64,000 nucleotides of DNA from Malonomonas rubra DSM 5091 (GCF_900142125.1 NZ_FQZT01000001.1:434001-498000), one strand, 5' to 3'; counted from the first letter of the stretch, positions 1 to 9,048 are shown. The notes: generated by a model not told the origin, from the letters alone. Numbers and translations: made by a program.

Positions 1-207
1 AATGCGGCGAATCGGCGATGCAATATCGGCCGGCGAAAGGACAGCGGTAGCAACCTGGTAAAGCAAAGGTTGAAAAAGATGATGATTCTGCCGGTCGGCC
101 AGAGTGATGTCGACATCTGCCTTGGCTAATTCCTTGGCACAATGCAGGCCGGCAAAACCGCCGCCAACGATCAGCACGTGTGGTTTTCCGGATGGTTCTG
201 CTGCCAT
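1..207 (-). CDS. Type II NADH dehydrogenase (NDH-2)-like FAD oxidoreductase, N-terminal part
   Basis: Only the first 69 codons are present; the gene runs off the left edge. The N-terminus has a dinucleotide-binding beta-alpha-beta motif ([10 protein letters not shown]) followed by the segment [13 protein letters not shown], which is typical of NDH-2 and related membrane-peripheral FAD dehydrogenases that pass electrons from NADH to quinone without pumping protons. The ATG at 205-207 is preceded by a strong AGGAGG about 5 bases upstream, which fixes the start. Substrate and quinone specificity cannot be judged from this fragment; sulfide:quinone reductase-like relatives remain possible, but the [10 protein letters not shown] signature favours NDH-2. 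Confidence 0.8.
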   Translation of the reverse strand, partial: MAAEPSGKPHVLIVGGGFAGLHCAKELAKADVDITLADRQNHHLFQPLLYQVATAVLSPADIASPIRRI

Positions 208-271
208 TCACGCCTCCTGAAAATTGATTTCAGGCAGCATACATCAAATCAAAACAATTTTGGTTATATTT

Positions 272-769
272 TTACTTCCGGTAAATAGCCAGTTCCCGCT
301 GCACGCGTTGCTCATCCGCATCATCGACAGCAGCAACAGATTTTATGGCAGAAACGTATTCGTCAGGCAGAGCATTTTCCAAGGCCCCGCGCAGCACATG
401 TTCTTTATACCAATGGAAAGGCTTCAGAAGTGGATTGGGGTTGGTACCATAATAGATAAGCGCTTTAATAACGTCCCCATTCGGCGCTTCAACAGCAACG
501 AAAGCATCCCGATACTCCACGCCGACACCCTCGTAGCCATCCAGCACCGGTTTCTCAAGCGGATCAAAACGATACAGGACGGCAAACACTTTGTCAGCGG
601 GGTCATCTGTTAGTAAGGCATCGCACTTGCCTGAACCATCTTTTGTACTGGCGTTATCGAAAGTCAAACGATGCCCGGTTAATGTCACCACCCCCAAGGG
701 GCGAGCCGAAGGAATCCGCTGCTGTAACCGCGCAGCAGCCATGTTAGAGCCGTAAGCCAGGTAGTACAT
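272..769 (-). CDS. Gamma-glutamylcyclotransferase-like (AIG2/GGCT family) protein
   Basis: A 165-residue protein that begins with MYYLAYGSNM, the YGSN nucleotide/substrate loop of the GGCT fold, and contains LDGYEGVGVEYRD, where the Glu after Tyr matches the catalytic acid of the family. Members release 5-oxoproline from gamma-glutamyl amines or peptides, for example in glutathione turnover. The longer reading frame starts 8 codons upstream, but a GAGGTGA ribosome-binding site lies just before the ATG at 769, so I use that start. The gene stands alone and diverges from the EAL-HDOD gene. The exact substrate is unknown. Confidence 0.75.
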   Translation of the reverse strand: MYYLAYGSNMAAARLQQRIPSARPLGVVTLTGHRLTFDNASTKDGSGKCDALLTDDPADKVFAVLYRFDPLEKPVLDGYEGVGVEYRDAFVAVEAPNGDVIKALIYYGTNPNPLLKPFHWYKEHVLRGALENALPDEYVSAIKSVAAVDDADEQRVQRELAIYRK

Positions 770-872
770 TTCACTCACCTCAAAAGCAATCAATTAGCCA
801 CTATAGAATTGACAAGATATGTGATAACTGCAATATTCTTAAAGTCCTCTAACGCCAACTTCTCGAGGAAAC

Positions 873-2084
873 ATGGAACGATTTATCGCCCGACAGCCAA
901 TCTTCGATTGGGAAAAAAATATTTTCGGCTACCAGCTGCTGTTCCGCAACAGCTTGGATAATTATTTTTCCGGCTGCAATCTGGATGAAGCCTCATCCGA
1001 AGTCATCGCCAACAGTTTTTTGCTTTTCAGCATCGAGGAGATGACCGACGATTCCCGGGCCTTTTTGAAAGCTACTCATCACACCATCAAAAGTGGCTAT
1101 ATCAGTGCCCTGCCACCGCAGGCTGTTGTTATAGAAATCATGCAGCCGCTTGTCCCCGACCCTGAACTTGTCATCGCCTGCGGACACTTAAAGGCAGCTG
1201 GCTATACCCTGGCATTGGACGATTTTATCTTCGATGACAATATCGAGTCGTTGCTGAACTACATTGACATCGTCAAATTCGATACGACAAGCACCAGTTT
1301 AGAGGATTGCCAGGATATTTCTGATGAACTACATCCGCGGGGGATCAAACTTCTCGCCACCAAGGTGGAAAGCTACGAAGCATTTCATCAGCTCCAGAAC
1401 AGTGGCGTCGACTATTTCCAAGGCTACTTTTTCAGCAAACCTACGGTGTTAAGCCGCAAAGACATTCCCGCAAATACAATGAAATACGTGCAGATTCTCC
1501 AACAGGTCAACGCCCCGGAGATCGATTACGAAAAACTGGCGGACACAATTCAGGGCGAGATGTCTGTTGCGTACAAGCTGTTGAAACTGATCAATTCTGC
1601 CGCTTTCGGTCTGCCGAAACCGGTCCATTCGATCAAGCAGGCGCTGGCATTGCTCGGAGGTAAAGAGCTGCGCAAATGGGTCTCGCTGATTTCGATGACC
1701 GGGATGGCATCAGACAAACCGAACCAGTTGGTGATCAACTCACTGGCGCGCGGGAAATCCTGCGAGTTGCTGGCACCGCACGTCGGTATGGTCAGCCGGG
1801 CTCCCGACCTGTTTCTGATGGGGCTTTTTTCGATGCTCGACGGCATCATCGACCGTTCACTCAACGATGTCCTGAACGACATCCCCTTCGAGGAGGATTT
1901 AAAGGACGCCCTCCTCGGCAAACCGGGCCATCCACGAAAAGTGCTCGATCTGGTTCTAGCCCAGGAAATGGGCCTGTGGCGGGTGCTCGGCTACATTGCG
2001 GACAGTTTGCGGCTGAAAGAAAACACCCTGCAGGAAATCTACATTGAAGCGCTGAAGTGGGCAGAGGAAACGTTTAAGGCATAA
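873..2084 (+). CDS. EAL-like plus HDOD domain signalling protein
   Basis: A 403-residue cytoplasmic protein of the YuxH-like class. Residues ~1-200 form an EAL-like domain that begins RFIARQPIFD. The usual catalytic EAL/ELL motif reads QLL (in GYQLLFRN), so the metal-binding Glu is replaced and phosphodiesterase activity is unlikely. Residues ~210-390 form an HDOD domain (VAYKLLKLINSAAFG and ALALLGGKELRKWV), a non-catalytic relative of HD phosphohydrolases. Such proteins are thought to act as c-di-GMP-linked regulators of motility, competence or cell cycle, but no single role is established. GAGGAA precedes the ATG. It converges on the lipoprotein/GGDEF pair with only 13 bases between the stop codons. 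Confidence 0.85.
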   Translation: MERFIARQPIFDWEKNIFGYQLLFRNSLDNYFSGCNLDEASSEVIANSFLLFSIEEMTDDSRAFLKATHHTIKSGYISALPPQAVVIEIMQPLVPDPELVIACGHLKAAGYTLALDDFIFDDNIESLLNYIDIVKFDTTSTSLEDCQDISDELHPRGIKLLATKVESYEAFHQLQNSGVDYFQGYFFSKPTVLSRKDIPANTMKYVQILQQVNAPEIDYEKLADTIQGEMSVAYKLLKLINSAAFGLPKPVHSIKQALALLGGKELRKWVSLISMTGMASDKPNQLVINSLARGKSCELLAPHVGMVSRAPDLFLMGLFSMLDGIIDRSLNDVLNDIPFEEDLKDALLGKPGHPRKVLDLVLAQEMGLWRVLGYIADSLRLKENTLQEIYIEALKWAEETFKA

Positions 2085-2097
2085 AGCTCTGCAGTTT

Positions 2098-2487
2098 TTA
2101 TCGTGGCCGCTGTTCCAGCTCGATCAAGAGTTTCTTCAGCTGCTCGATCTTCTGGTTAAGCAGTTCATTTTCCTGCTGCAAAGCCTCCTGCTCGGCGACC
2201 AATTGACCACAGTCAACCTCACCCTTGGCAGACCGGTCTTTGAGCAGCTCCAGCTCAGCCGACAACCTCAATAAAGCATCGGCGTAACGCCCCCAATAAC
2301 TGTCGACCTCCTGCTCAGCAAGCTGCTGCAGAAGTTCAGTTTCCCCGCTCAATCGATATTGATCGATCGCCGCCTGCACAAGCTGTTTTTCTCCGTGTGT
2401 CGATTCCTGCGGCGTCATTTTTTTAGCAATTGGTAGATGGCTGCAAGCGCCAAGCACGAGCAACCCAAGCAATAAAAACCATCTCAT
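2098..2487 (-). CDS. Small coiled-coil lipoprotein
   Basis: A 129-residue protein with a lipoprotein signal peptide: hydrophobic LLLGLLVLG and lipobox LGAC, with lipidated Cys at about residue 15. The mature part is rich in Gln, Glu and Leu with heptad-like spacing, especially the last ~40 residues (QEALQQENELLNQKIEQL), so a coiled coil is expected. It starts 3 bases after the stop of the GGDEF protein gene, so the two are co-transcribed and the lipoprotein may be a periplasmic partner of the sensor part of that cyclase. No named family is recognised. Confidence 0.7.
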   Translation of the reverse strand: MRWFLLLGLLVLGACSHLPIAKKMTPQESTHGEKQLVQAAIDQYRLSGETELLQQLAEQEVDSYWGRYADALLRLSAELELLKDRSAKGEVDCGQLVAEQEALQQENELLNQKIEQLKKLLIELEQRPR

Positions 2488-2490
2488 CTG

Positions 2491-3813
2491 TTATTTCCGT
2501 CGATCCAGCATATAGTTGCTACCCTGCTGCTCCTTTAAATATTCCTTCAACCTTGCACAGTCCTGGCTGATCGCCAAGCGTGACGGATAATCGTAATGAT
2601 CCGATCGAATCAAAGCAATGGAAACCGTCATCAGCGGGAAAGTACGTTCAATCCCGAAACGATCTTTGCCGACAAAGGAGCCACTTGCGCGATCCTCTTC
2701 AGTATAGAAGGAAGGCACCATTTCGTTGAACTCCTCGATCAGCTGCTGCGACAGCGGTTCACCCAGTTCCGGCGTGGTCACGACAACATAATCATCGCCG
2801 CCAATGTGCCCTATCAGGTCCTCCGGATCACCATCCCGTCGCACAACCCGTTCAATCATCTCGCCAACACGCGCCAGAACGTCACTCCCAGCATTGTAGC
2901 CATAACGATCGCTGTAGGCTTTGAAATTATCCAGATCAATATACAGGTGCGAAAAAGGTTCACGGGCACCGATTCGACGATCAAGCTCACGGTCGATAGC
3001 CAGATTTCCGGGCAGACGGGTTAAAGGATTGGCGTCGAGACGCAGTTGCTCAAGTTCACGCAGTTTTCGCCCCATGCGGCCGAAATCACTGGCCAACTGA
3101 ACGAATTCGTCATTGCCGCTCAGATCGGGCTGATGATCGAAACTACCGCCTGAAATCTCAACCGTCGCCTGTTTCAACGCATTCACAGAGCGACGGATAC
3201 TGGCAATAACGACAATCGAAACCGGCGCCGAGAGAAATATCCCCACCAAAGCAATGGAAAGAGTCAGACGGTATGCTTCATCACTTTTTTCCGACAGGTC
3301 GGCCAGCCCCTCGTTGATTCGCAGCTGCTGCTGTTGTCGCGTTTCCGCCAGCAGTTTCAGCAAATGGCTGCGGATCGGGACCGTCGATTCCTTCGACACC
3401 GCCAGTGCACTTTCCCAGTCCTGCCAGAGCAAAGCATCCGACAATTTATCGTCAAACTCTCGATATTCCTGCAAACGCCCGTTCAGATGGGGATACAGAG
3501 AAGCAAAGGGTGGCTGGCTGAGGGCATGGGAGAAACCTGACAACGCTTCATTCCGGTTGATGCGCAGCTCACTCAAAGCCGGGTCGCGCAAAATCAACAG
3601 TTGCTTTTCAATATTATCCTGGGCCAGAAGGTTCTGCTGCAGATCGCGCACCAGTTCGAAAGCACGAAAGTCGACACTGACCAGGCTCTGTGCCTGGGCC
3701 GTCTGCTGATCCAGGCGAAACAGGGCAAAACCGATGGCCAAAAGGCTGAAAAAAACGATCACCAGGTAACCGATGGCCACTTTTTTCGTCACTGTCGAAT
3801 AAAGCCTACGCAT
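2491..3813 (-). CDS. Membrane HAMP-GGDEF protein (putative diguanylate cyclase)
   Basis: 440 residues. A transmembrane helix at ~13-32 and a second at ~182-205 flank a mainly helical periplasmic sensor region, followed by a HAMP linker (~206-258) and a GGDEF domain (~260-435). The domain keeps NPLTRLPGN and the metal-binding YIDLDNFK, but the signature reads GGDDY rather than GG(D/E)EF. The metal/base Asp is kept, so activity is possible but reduced or altered activity cannot be excluded. An AGGAG lies 10 bases before the ATG. The lipoprotein gene follows immediately, suggesting a two-gene sensing unit. Predicted role: inner-membrane synthesis of c-di-GMP in response to a periplasmic signal. 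Confidence 0.85.
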   Translation of the reverse strand: MRRLYSTVTKKVAIGYLVIVFFSLLAIGFALFRLDQQTAQAQSLVSVDFRAFELVRDLQQNLLAQDNIEKQLLILRDPALSELRINRNEALSGFSHALSQPPFASLYPHLNGRLQEYREFDDKLSDALLWQDWESALAVSKESTVPIRSHLLKLLAETRQQQQLRINEGLADLSEKSDEAYRLTLSIALVGIFLSAPVSIVVIASIRRSVNALKQATVEISGGSFDHQPDLSGNDEFVQLASDFGRMGRKLRELEQLRLDANPLTRLPGNLAIDRELDRRIGAREPFSHLYIDLDNFKAYSDRYGYNAGSDVLARVGEMIERVVRRDGDPEDLIGHIGGDDYVVVTTPELGEPLSQQLIEEFNEMVPSFYTEEDRASGSFVGKDRFGIERTFPLMTVSIALIRSDHYDYPSRLAISQDCARLKEYLKEQQGSNYMLDRRK

Positions 3814-3899
3814 GCAGATACAGCTCCTGAGAAAATTAAATGCAAATCATAACATGAGTGTCGAGCGCAGACCAGCAGCTATTTCAAGGTGTTAGCAAG

Positions 3900-3927
3900 A
3901 AAAAAGGCGCCCGCTGATGGGCGCCTT
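3900..3927 (-). terminator. Rho-independent terminator of the liv operon
   Basis: Perfect 9-bp stem (AAGGCGCCC 3904-3912, GGGCGCCTT 3919-3927) with a 6-base loop. On the minus strand it is followed by TTTTTTCT. It lies 24 bases after the livF stop. Confidence 0.9.
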
Positions 3928-3950
3928 GAAGAATAGAAACAAGGGCGAAG

Positions 3951-4658
3951 CTACATGCCAAGATAGGCTTTGCGCACGTCGTCGTTCTCCAGCAGTCGGT
4001 CAGCATCATCGACCAGCGTAATGCGCCCATTCTCCATAACATAGCCACGATCAGCAAGTTTAAGCGCCTGGTTCGCATTCTGCTCAACCAGGAAGATCGT
4101 GGTATTGTTCTCTTTGTTGATCTGCTTGAGAATGTCGAAAATCTGTTTGATGATCAAAGGCGCAAGCCCGAGAGACGGCTCATCTAGCAGCAGCACTCGG
4201 GGGCGCGCCATCAAAGCGCGGGAGATGGCCAGCATCTGCTGCTCACCACCGGAGAGGGTCCCACCGAGCTGGTTCTTCCGTTTCTCGAGGATCGGGAACA
4301 GGGTCATAACGTAGTTCAGGTCCTGCTGCACCAGCTGCTTGTTCTTACGCAGGAAAGCACCCATTTCGAGGTTTTCCAAGACCGTCATATCGGGGAAAAT
4401 CCGCCTCCCTTCCGGCACCTGGACGATTCCCTGCTGCACGATCTTCTCGGCGCTCATACCGGTGATCAGGTCACCGTCGAGGGTGATCTCGCCTGAGCGT
4501 GGTGGTGTGATGCCGCAGATCGACATGAGGGTGGTCGTTTTACCGGCGCCGTTGGCGCCGATCAGGGTGACGATCTCTCCCTCTTTGACTTCAAGGGAAA
4601 CGTCTTTAAGTGCCTGGATATTGCCATAATAGGTTTGAATATTTTTGATCTTAAGCAT
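3951..4658 (-). CDS. livF: Branched-chain amino acid ABC transporter ATPase LivF
   Basis: 235 residues, the normal length of LivF. Walker A is GANGAGKTTTL, the signature LSGGEQQMLAISRAL, Walker B VLLLDEPSLGLAP, and the switch His lies in IFLVEQNANQA. LivF pairs with LivG to power uptake of Leu/Ile/Val or related hydrophobic amino acids through LivH-LivM. The ATG overlaps the end of livG by 8 bases, indicating translational coupling. It is the last gene of the operon and is followed by a clear terminator. Exact substrate of the system cannot be read from the ATPase. Confidence 0.95.
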   Translation of the reverse strand: MLKIKNIQTYYGNIQALKDVSLEVKEGEIVTLIGANGAGKTTTLMSICGITPPRSGEITLDGDLITGMSAEKIVQQGIVQVPEGRRIFPDMTVLENLEMGAFLRKNKQLVQQDLNYVMTLFPILEKRKNQLGGTLSGGEQQMLAISRALMARPRVLLLDEPSLGLAPLIIKQIFDILKQINKENNTTIFLVEQNANQALKLADRGYVMENGRITLVDDADRLLENDDVRKAYLGM

Positions 4659-5454
4659 CTTCTTCCGTCTCCTCCCCGAGGTACGCCTCGATAACCTTCG
4701 GGTTGTCCTTGATCTCTTGAGGACTTCCTTCGGCGATCTTTTTCCCGTACTCCATCACGTAAATCGGATTGGAGATATTCATCACCAGCTTCATGTCGTG
4801 CTCGATCAGAAGAATCGCAATCCGCTCTTCTTCACTGATGCGGCAGATCAGTTGATCCAGCTCTGCTGTTTCCTGCGGGTTCATCCCTGCAGCCGGTTCG
4901 TCAAGCAGCAACAGAAAAGGCTCGGTGGCCATCGCACGCGCGATCTCCAGTCGGCGCTGGGCGCCGTAGGGCAGATTCTTGGCAAACTCGTTGGCAAACT
5001 CAGCCAAGCCGACTTTTTTCAGTAACTGGTAGCTCGACTCAACAATTTCCTGCTCTTCCCGACGTACACTTTTGTCGCGGATGATCGAGCGGAAAATTCC
5101 GGCACTGGTCCGACAATGGCGGCCAATCATGACGTTTTCCAGCACCGTCATGTCGGAGAACAGGCGGATATTCTGAAAAGTCCGCGCCAGCCCCATCTCC
5201 GTCACCTTATTCGGCTTCAAACCGTTCAGGCGCCGGGTCGGCAAGCCTTTCGGGTGCAGCAGGATATCTCCCTTGGTCGGATTATAGATACCGGTGACAC
5301 AGTTGAAAAAGGTGGTTTTGCCGGCCCCGTTCGGCCCGATCAACGCCGCGATTTCACCTTCGTGAACTTCCAGGGAAACACTGTCGACGGCACGCAGACC
5401 ACCGAAATCCATGGTCAGCCCTTTAACTTCGAGGAGTTTATGTTTTTCAGCCAT
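4651..5454 (-). CDS. livG: Branched-chain amino acid ABC transporter ATPase LivG
   Basis: 267 residues. Walker A GPNGAGKTTFFN; the ABC signature has the LivG-type form LPYGAQRRLEIARAMA; Walker B LLLLDEPAAGMNP; switch His in ILLIEHDMKLV. It is slightly longer than LivF, as is usual, because of an insert after Walker A and the tail used by this subfamily. It overlaps the end of livM by 8 bases and the start of livF by 8 bases, so the three are translated as a coupled set. Confidence 0.95.
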   Translation of the reverse strand: MAEKHKLLEVKGLTMDFGGLRAVDSVSLEVHEGEIAALIGPNGAGKTTFFNCVTGIYNPTKGDILLHPKGLPTRRLNGLKPNKVTEMGLARTFQNIRLFSDMTVLENVMIGRHCRTSAGIFRSIIRDKSVRREEQEIVESSYQLLKKVGLAEFANEFAKNLPYGAQRRLEIARAMATEPFLLLLDEPAAGMNPQETAELDQLICRISEEERIAILLIEHDMKLVMNISNPIYVMEYGKKIAEGSPQEIKDNPKVIEAYLGEETEEDA

Positions 5455-6661
5455 TGTCAGTCTCTTCCTTCAGTTCTTTATATTCATACTTGGTCCGGAT
5501 ACCGCTGATAATCCCCTGCGGGCGGAAAATCATCATCAGCACCATCGCCGCACCAAACGCCAGCATCCGGTATTCGGAGAAGGCCCGCAGGTATTCCGGC
5601 AGCAGAATCAGGATAAATGCGCCGAGGATAACCCCGAGAATCGAACCCATACCGCCGAGAACGACAATCGAGAGGATGATCGCAGATTCCATGAAGGTAA
5701 AGCTGGCAGGGTTGATAAAAGTGGTCTTCGCAGCGAAAAGAACTCCGACCATGCCGGCCCAGAAAGCACCCAGAGCGTATGCCGACAGCTTGGTGCGCGC
5801 CATGTCTATGCCCATCGCCACACAGGCAATCTCATCTTCGCGCAGGGCGATCCAGGCACGACCGATACGGCTATTCTTCAAGCGGTTGGTAATCAGTATG
5901 GTGAACACCACCAGCGCGATCATGATGTAGTAGATATAGATCGTCGAGCTGTCGATATTCATATCCATGCCGAACAGACCTGGTTTATCGATGTTGGCGA
6001 TACCACTCGGCCCGAAGGAGAAAGAACTCCAATTTTCCAGCACAACCTTGATGATCATACCGAAACCGAGGGTGACGATCGCCAAGTAGTCACCACGCAA
6101 ACGCAGAATCGGGAATCCGAGCACGACACCGAACAGGCAACCGAGGATGCCGCCAACCGGCAGAATGGTCCAGAACCCGAGATCGAAATGGTAATTTAGC
6201 AGTGCGTAGGAGTAAGCACCTACGGCAAAGAACGCAACGTAGCCGAGGTCAAGCAACCCGGCCAGGCCGACCGAGATATTCAGGCCGAGGCCGAGAACAA
6301 CATAGATCAGCGCCGAAATCATGATGGTGTTCTGGTAGGTATCAAATACCAGTGGGAAAACCAAGGCCAATACCAGCAGTACGCCCATCGCCTTATAACG
6401 GAAGTTCATGTCTTCCATCAGCAGTTGCAACTTGCTGTGCTTACCCCCTTCTTCGTCATCTTTCTTTTTCAGCTGCTTTTTCGCCAGAAAGTAACGCCAG
6501 GCATACGACAAAACAAAAGAACCGATGGCTACCCAGAGAATGGTCATCCAGCGCCACTCGACCATCTGCTCGGTGGTGTTGACGCGCACTGCCATCAACG
6601 GAAAGGTCAGGAAGACGAACCAGATGGAAATCAGAATCGACTGTTTGAAATCTTTCAACAT
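5447..6661 (-). CDS. livM: Branched-chain amino acid ABC transporter permease LivM
   Basis: 404-residue inner-membrane protein. Two N-terminal hydrophobic helices flank a short charged loop (~residues 60-80, KKKDDEEGG). The permease core follows, with the conserved LNISVGLAGLLDLGYVAFFAVGA region and the ATPase-contacting EAA-like segment near GRAWIALREDEIACVAMGID. The N-terminal extension resembles that of enterobacterial LivM. It begins 9 bases after livH and overlaps livG by 8 bases. Confidence 0.93.
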   Translation of the reverse strand: MLKDFKQSILISIWFVFLTFPLMAVRVNTTEQMVEWRWMTILWVAIGSFVLSYAWRYFLAKKQLKKKDDEEGGKHSKLQLLMEDMNFRYKAMGVLLVLALVFPLVFDTYQNTIMISALIYVVLGLGLNISVGLAGLLDLGYVAFFAVGAYSYALLNYHFDLGFWTILPVGGILGCLFGVVLGFPILRLRGDYLAIVTLGFGMIIKVVLENWSSFSFGPSGIANIDKPGLFGMDMNIDSSTIYIYYIMIALVVFTILITNRLKNSRIGRAWIALREDEIACVAMGIDMARTKLSAYALGAFWAGMVGVLFAAKTTFINPASFTFMESAIILSIVVLGGMGSILGVILGAFILILLPEYLRAFSEYRMLAFGAAMVLMMIFRPQGIISGIRTKYEYKELKEETDNG

Positions 6662-6670
6662 ATCCGCCTC

Positions 6671-7573
6671 CTAAACCTTCTGTTTGCGGGCCTTGCCGAG
6701 AATACCGGCCGGACGCAAAATCAGAATCAGAACCAACAGACCGAAGGCGAACACATCTTCGTAATCACTCGAAACATATCCCGCAGCGAAGCTCTCGGTC
6801 CAGCCGAGGACCAATCCACCGAGCACCGCACCCGGGATCGAGCCGATCCCGCCAAGGACAGCCGCGGTAAAGGCCTTAACCCCGGCAAGGAAACCGATGT
6901 AAAAGTTTACCTGGCCGATATAGGAAGCGACCAAGACACCACCAATTGCAGCCAGTGCCGAACCGATAATAAAGGTCAGCGAGATGATACGGTCGACGTT
7001 GATACCGACCAGCCGAGCCATGCTCATATCCTGCTGGGTAGCGCGCATCGCTTTACCAACCTTGGTTTTCTTGATCAGCAAAGTCAGCAGTATCATGGTG
7101 ACGAAGGTGGTGATCAGAATAACCAGTTCCGGCGAACCGATGATATGAGCGACCGGCTCCATGAACTCGAAATCGGGAATCAGGTTGGGGAACGGCAGGA
7201 AGTCGGAAGTCTGGGCCAGCAGGACATAGTTCTGCAGGAAAATCGACATACCGATCGCGCTAATCAGCGGCGACAGTCGCGGCGCCCCACGCAATGGCCG
7301 ATAAGCAATTTTTTCCAGCGTATAGCCGTAAGCACAAGCCCAGATAATCGCCGCGATTGCCGCAAGAACCAGTACTGAAATCCCGGCAAAACCGTAAATC
7401 GTCAGGATGCCGGCGACAATCAGGGCAACAAAGGCACCGATCATGTAGATTTCGCCGTGGGCGAAGTTGATCAGCTGAATAATGCCATAAACCATGGTGT
7501 AGCCCAGAGCGATCAGGGCATAAATACTGCCCCGGGTCAGGCCACCGAGGAAGAGCTCGAGAAAATAATCCAT
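6671..7573 (-). CDS. livH: Branched-chain amino acid ABC transporter permease LivH
   Basis: 300-residue membrane protein with about eight helices. The start (DYFLELFLGGLTRGSIYALIAL) and the motifs YGIIQLINFAHGE and GKAMRATQQDMSMARLVGI (EAA-like ATPase contact) are typical of LivH. It forms the transmembrane pore with LivM. It is separated from livK by 185 bases that contain a strong hairpin, so it is probably expressed at a lower level than the binding protein. Confidence 0.95.
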   Translation of the reverse strand: MDYFLELFLGGLTRGSIYALIALGYTMVYGIIQLINFAHGEIYMIGAFVALIVAGILTIYGFAGISVLVLAAIAAIIWACAYGYTLEKIAYRPLRGAPRLSPLISAIGMSIFLQNYVLLAQTSDFLPFPNLIPDFEFMEPVAHIIGSPELVILITTFVTMILLTLLIKKTKVGKAMRATQQDMSMARLVGINVDRIISLTFIIGSALAAIGGVLVASYIGQVNFYIGFLAGVKAFTAAVLGGIGSIPGAVLGGLVLGWTESFAAGYVSSDYEDVFAFGLLVLILILRPAGILGKARKQKV

Positions 7574-7670
7574 AGAAAAACCGTGTCGCTTGAGTTGGCC
7601 GTACCAAACCAGTGTTCAGTTCGGCAAAAAGTCACAAATTTTTAGTGCAATCAGTATAGCGTAAACAAAG

Positions 7671-7705
7671 CTTCAGGGGGCTGGTGCAGCACCAGCCCCC
7701 TGAAG
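7671..7705 (-). terminator. Strong intra-operon hairpin between livK and livH (attenuator/stabiliser)
   Basis: A perfect 16-bp inverted repeat (7671-7686 and 7690-7705) with a 3-base loop lies 54 bases after the livK stop and 98 bases before livH. Only a weak T-rich stretch (CTTTGTTTAC) follows on the minus strand. It therefore looks more like a partial terminator or a 3'-end stabiliser of livK mRNA than a full stop. Such an element lets the binding protein be made in excess of the permease. Confidence 0.8.
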
Positions 7706-7758
7706 GGGATCAAAACACAGCGCCTGATAATCAGGGTTGTCGCCGTATCTGCTTATTA

Positions 7759-8874
7759 TTATTTGAGCTCTTTAAAAGCACCGTTTTCAACAGTGTAAAC
7801 CGAGAAGCCGACGCCTTCTGCATCACCTCTTGCGTCGAACTTGATCTTACCGACCGGAGTTTCGACATATTCAGTGCGCAGTGCCGCGACAACCTTGTCG
7901 TAATCGGTGGTGCCGGCTTTTTCAATCGCATTCAGCAGAGCCAGGGCTGCCGAGTATCCTTCCTGGAAGAATGCGCCCGGATCAGCACCGTATTCAGCCT
8001 TAAACTCATCATTAGCAGCTTTGTTCAGAGCATTGCCAGACAGATCGCGGGGACCGGTCATGTAAGCGCCTTCAGCAGACTTGCCGGCAACCTTGAGGAA
8101 GCTGTCGTCTTTGACACCGTCATCGGAAACAAAAGCTGCCTTCATCCGCTTACGCTTCATCTGGGCAACGATCTTGGACGCTTCCGGGTGGTAACCACCC
8201 CAGATCAGGGCTTCTGCTTTTTCACGACGAACCTTCTGGATGATGGAAGAGTAGTCCATGGCACCCGGGGTTACACCTTCGAACAGAACCACTTCAGCCT
8301 TGCCGGACTCTTCGAGGAACTTCTTGGCAAACTCAGCAAAACCTTTACCGTAGTCACCTTTGTCATGCAGCACGGCAACTTTCTTCATGCCGAGATCGTT
8401 GATGGTGAAATCAACTGCCATCCGTGCCTGCATGTCGTCGGAAGCAATAGTACGGAAGAAGTTCGGGTAGTCGCCACTCTGGGTCAGCGCCGGGTTGGTC
8501 GCGGAAGGAGACATAACTGGAACTTTGGCATCATTGTAAATGCCGAGAGCAGCCTTGGTCGCACCGGAACAAATATGGCCAAGAACAACATGAGCACCAT
8601 CGGTCACCAGCTTGGTTGCTGCGTTGGTTGCCATTTCAGGCTTGCACTGGTCATCCTGGATCAGCAGTTCAACCTGCTTGCCGAGAACACCGCCAGCGGC
8701 GTTGATCTTTTTCACAACAAGTTGTGCAGCCTTCATCGAAGGGATACCGTAGGGAGCAAGGTCTCCACTATGAGGACCGGCAACACCCAGTTTAATCGTA
8801 TCGGCAGCAAAGCCAGCCGTTGCAAGGCTCAATAACAGAGCAGCTGTCGAGAGCAGTACAGTGAATTTCTTCAT
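7759..8874 (-). CDS. livK: Branched-chain amino acid-binding periplasmic protein LivK
   Basis: 371 residues with a clear Sec signal peptide (positively charged MKK, hydrophobic core, cleavage near GFAADT). The mature protein is a type I periplasmic binding protein of the Leu/Ile/Val family: IKLGVAGPHSGDLAPYG at the start, then QLVVKKINAAGGVLGKQVELLIQ-like strands and VLGHICSGATKAALGIYNDA. It delivers ligand to LivHM. GAGGAGG-like sequence precedes the ATG and a promoter lies 60-90 bases upstream. The binding specificity within the family (Leu, Val, amides, aromatic acids) is uncertain. Confidence 0.93.
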   Translation of the reverse strand: MKKFTVLLSTAALLLSLATAGFAADTIKLGVAGPHSGDLAPYGIPSMKAAQLVVKKINAAGGVLGKQVELLIQDDQCKPEMATNAATKLVTDGAHVVLGHICSGATKAALGIYNDAKVPVMSPSATNPALTQSGDYPNFFRTIASDDMQARMAVDFTINDLGMKKVAVLHDKGDYGKGFAEFAKKFLEESGKAEVVLFEGVTPGAMDYSSIIQKVRREKAEALIWGGYHPEASKIVAQMKRKRMKAAFVSDDGVKDDSFLKVAGKSAEGAYMTGPRDLSGNALNKAANDEFKAEYGADPGAFFQEGYSAALALLNAIEKAGTTDYDKVVAALRTEYVETPVGKIKFDARGDAEGVGFSVYTVENGAFKELK

Positions 8875-8931
8875 GCAGAAACCTCCTCTAAATGTAAGTT
8901 TTAAAAAAACAATGTTTGGTTAGCCCGACTA

Positions 8932-8961
8932 GGTATAGGGCAAACCATTTGCGGTGGTCAA
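8932..8961 (-). promoter_or_regulatory. Predicted sigma-70 promoter of livK
   Basis: Minus strand TTGACC (8956-8961), an 18-base spacer, then TATACC (8932-8937). It reads into livK with a leader of about 50 bases. The -35 box is near consensus; the -10 box is weaker. Confidence 0.55.
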
Positions 8962-9048
8962 TAAAAAAGCTATCGGAAATGAAGAGTATAACAGGGCGTG
9001 GCGACTTTTAGCCTCAAACGACCAAAAAGCGCCAGCAATATTACCTTA

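Noticed and set aside
7684-8835. 383-residue open frame antisense to livK
   Set aside because: livK is certain on the minus strand; the antisense frame reflects codon bias only.
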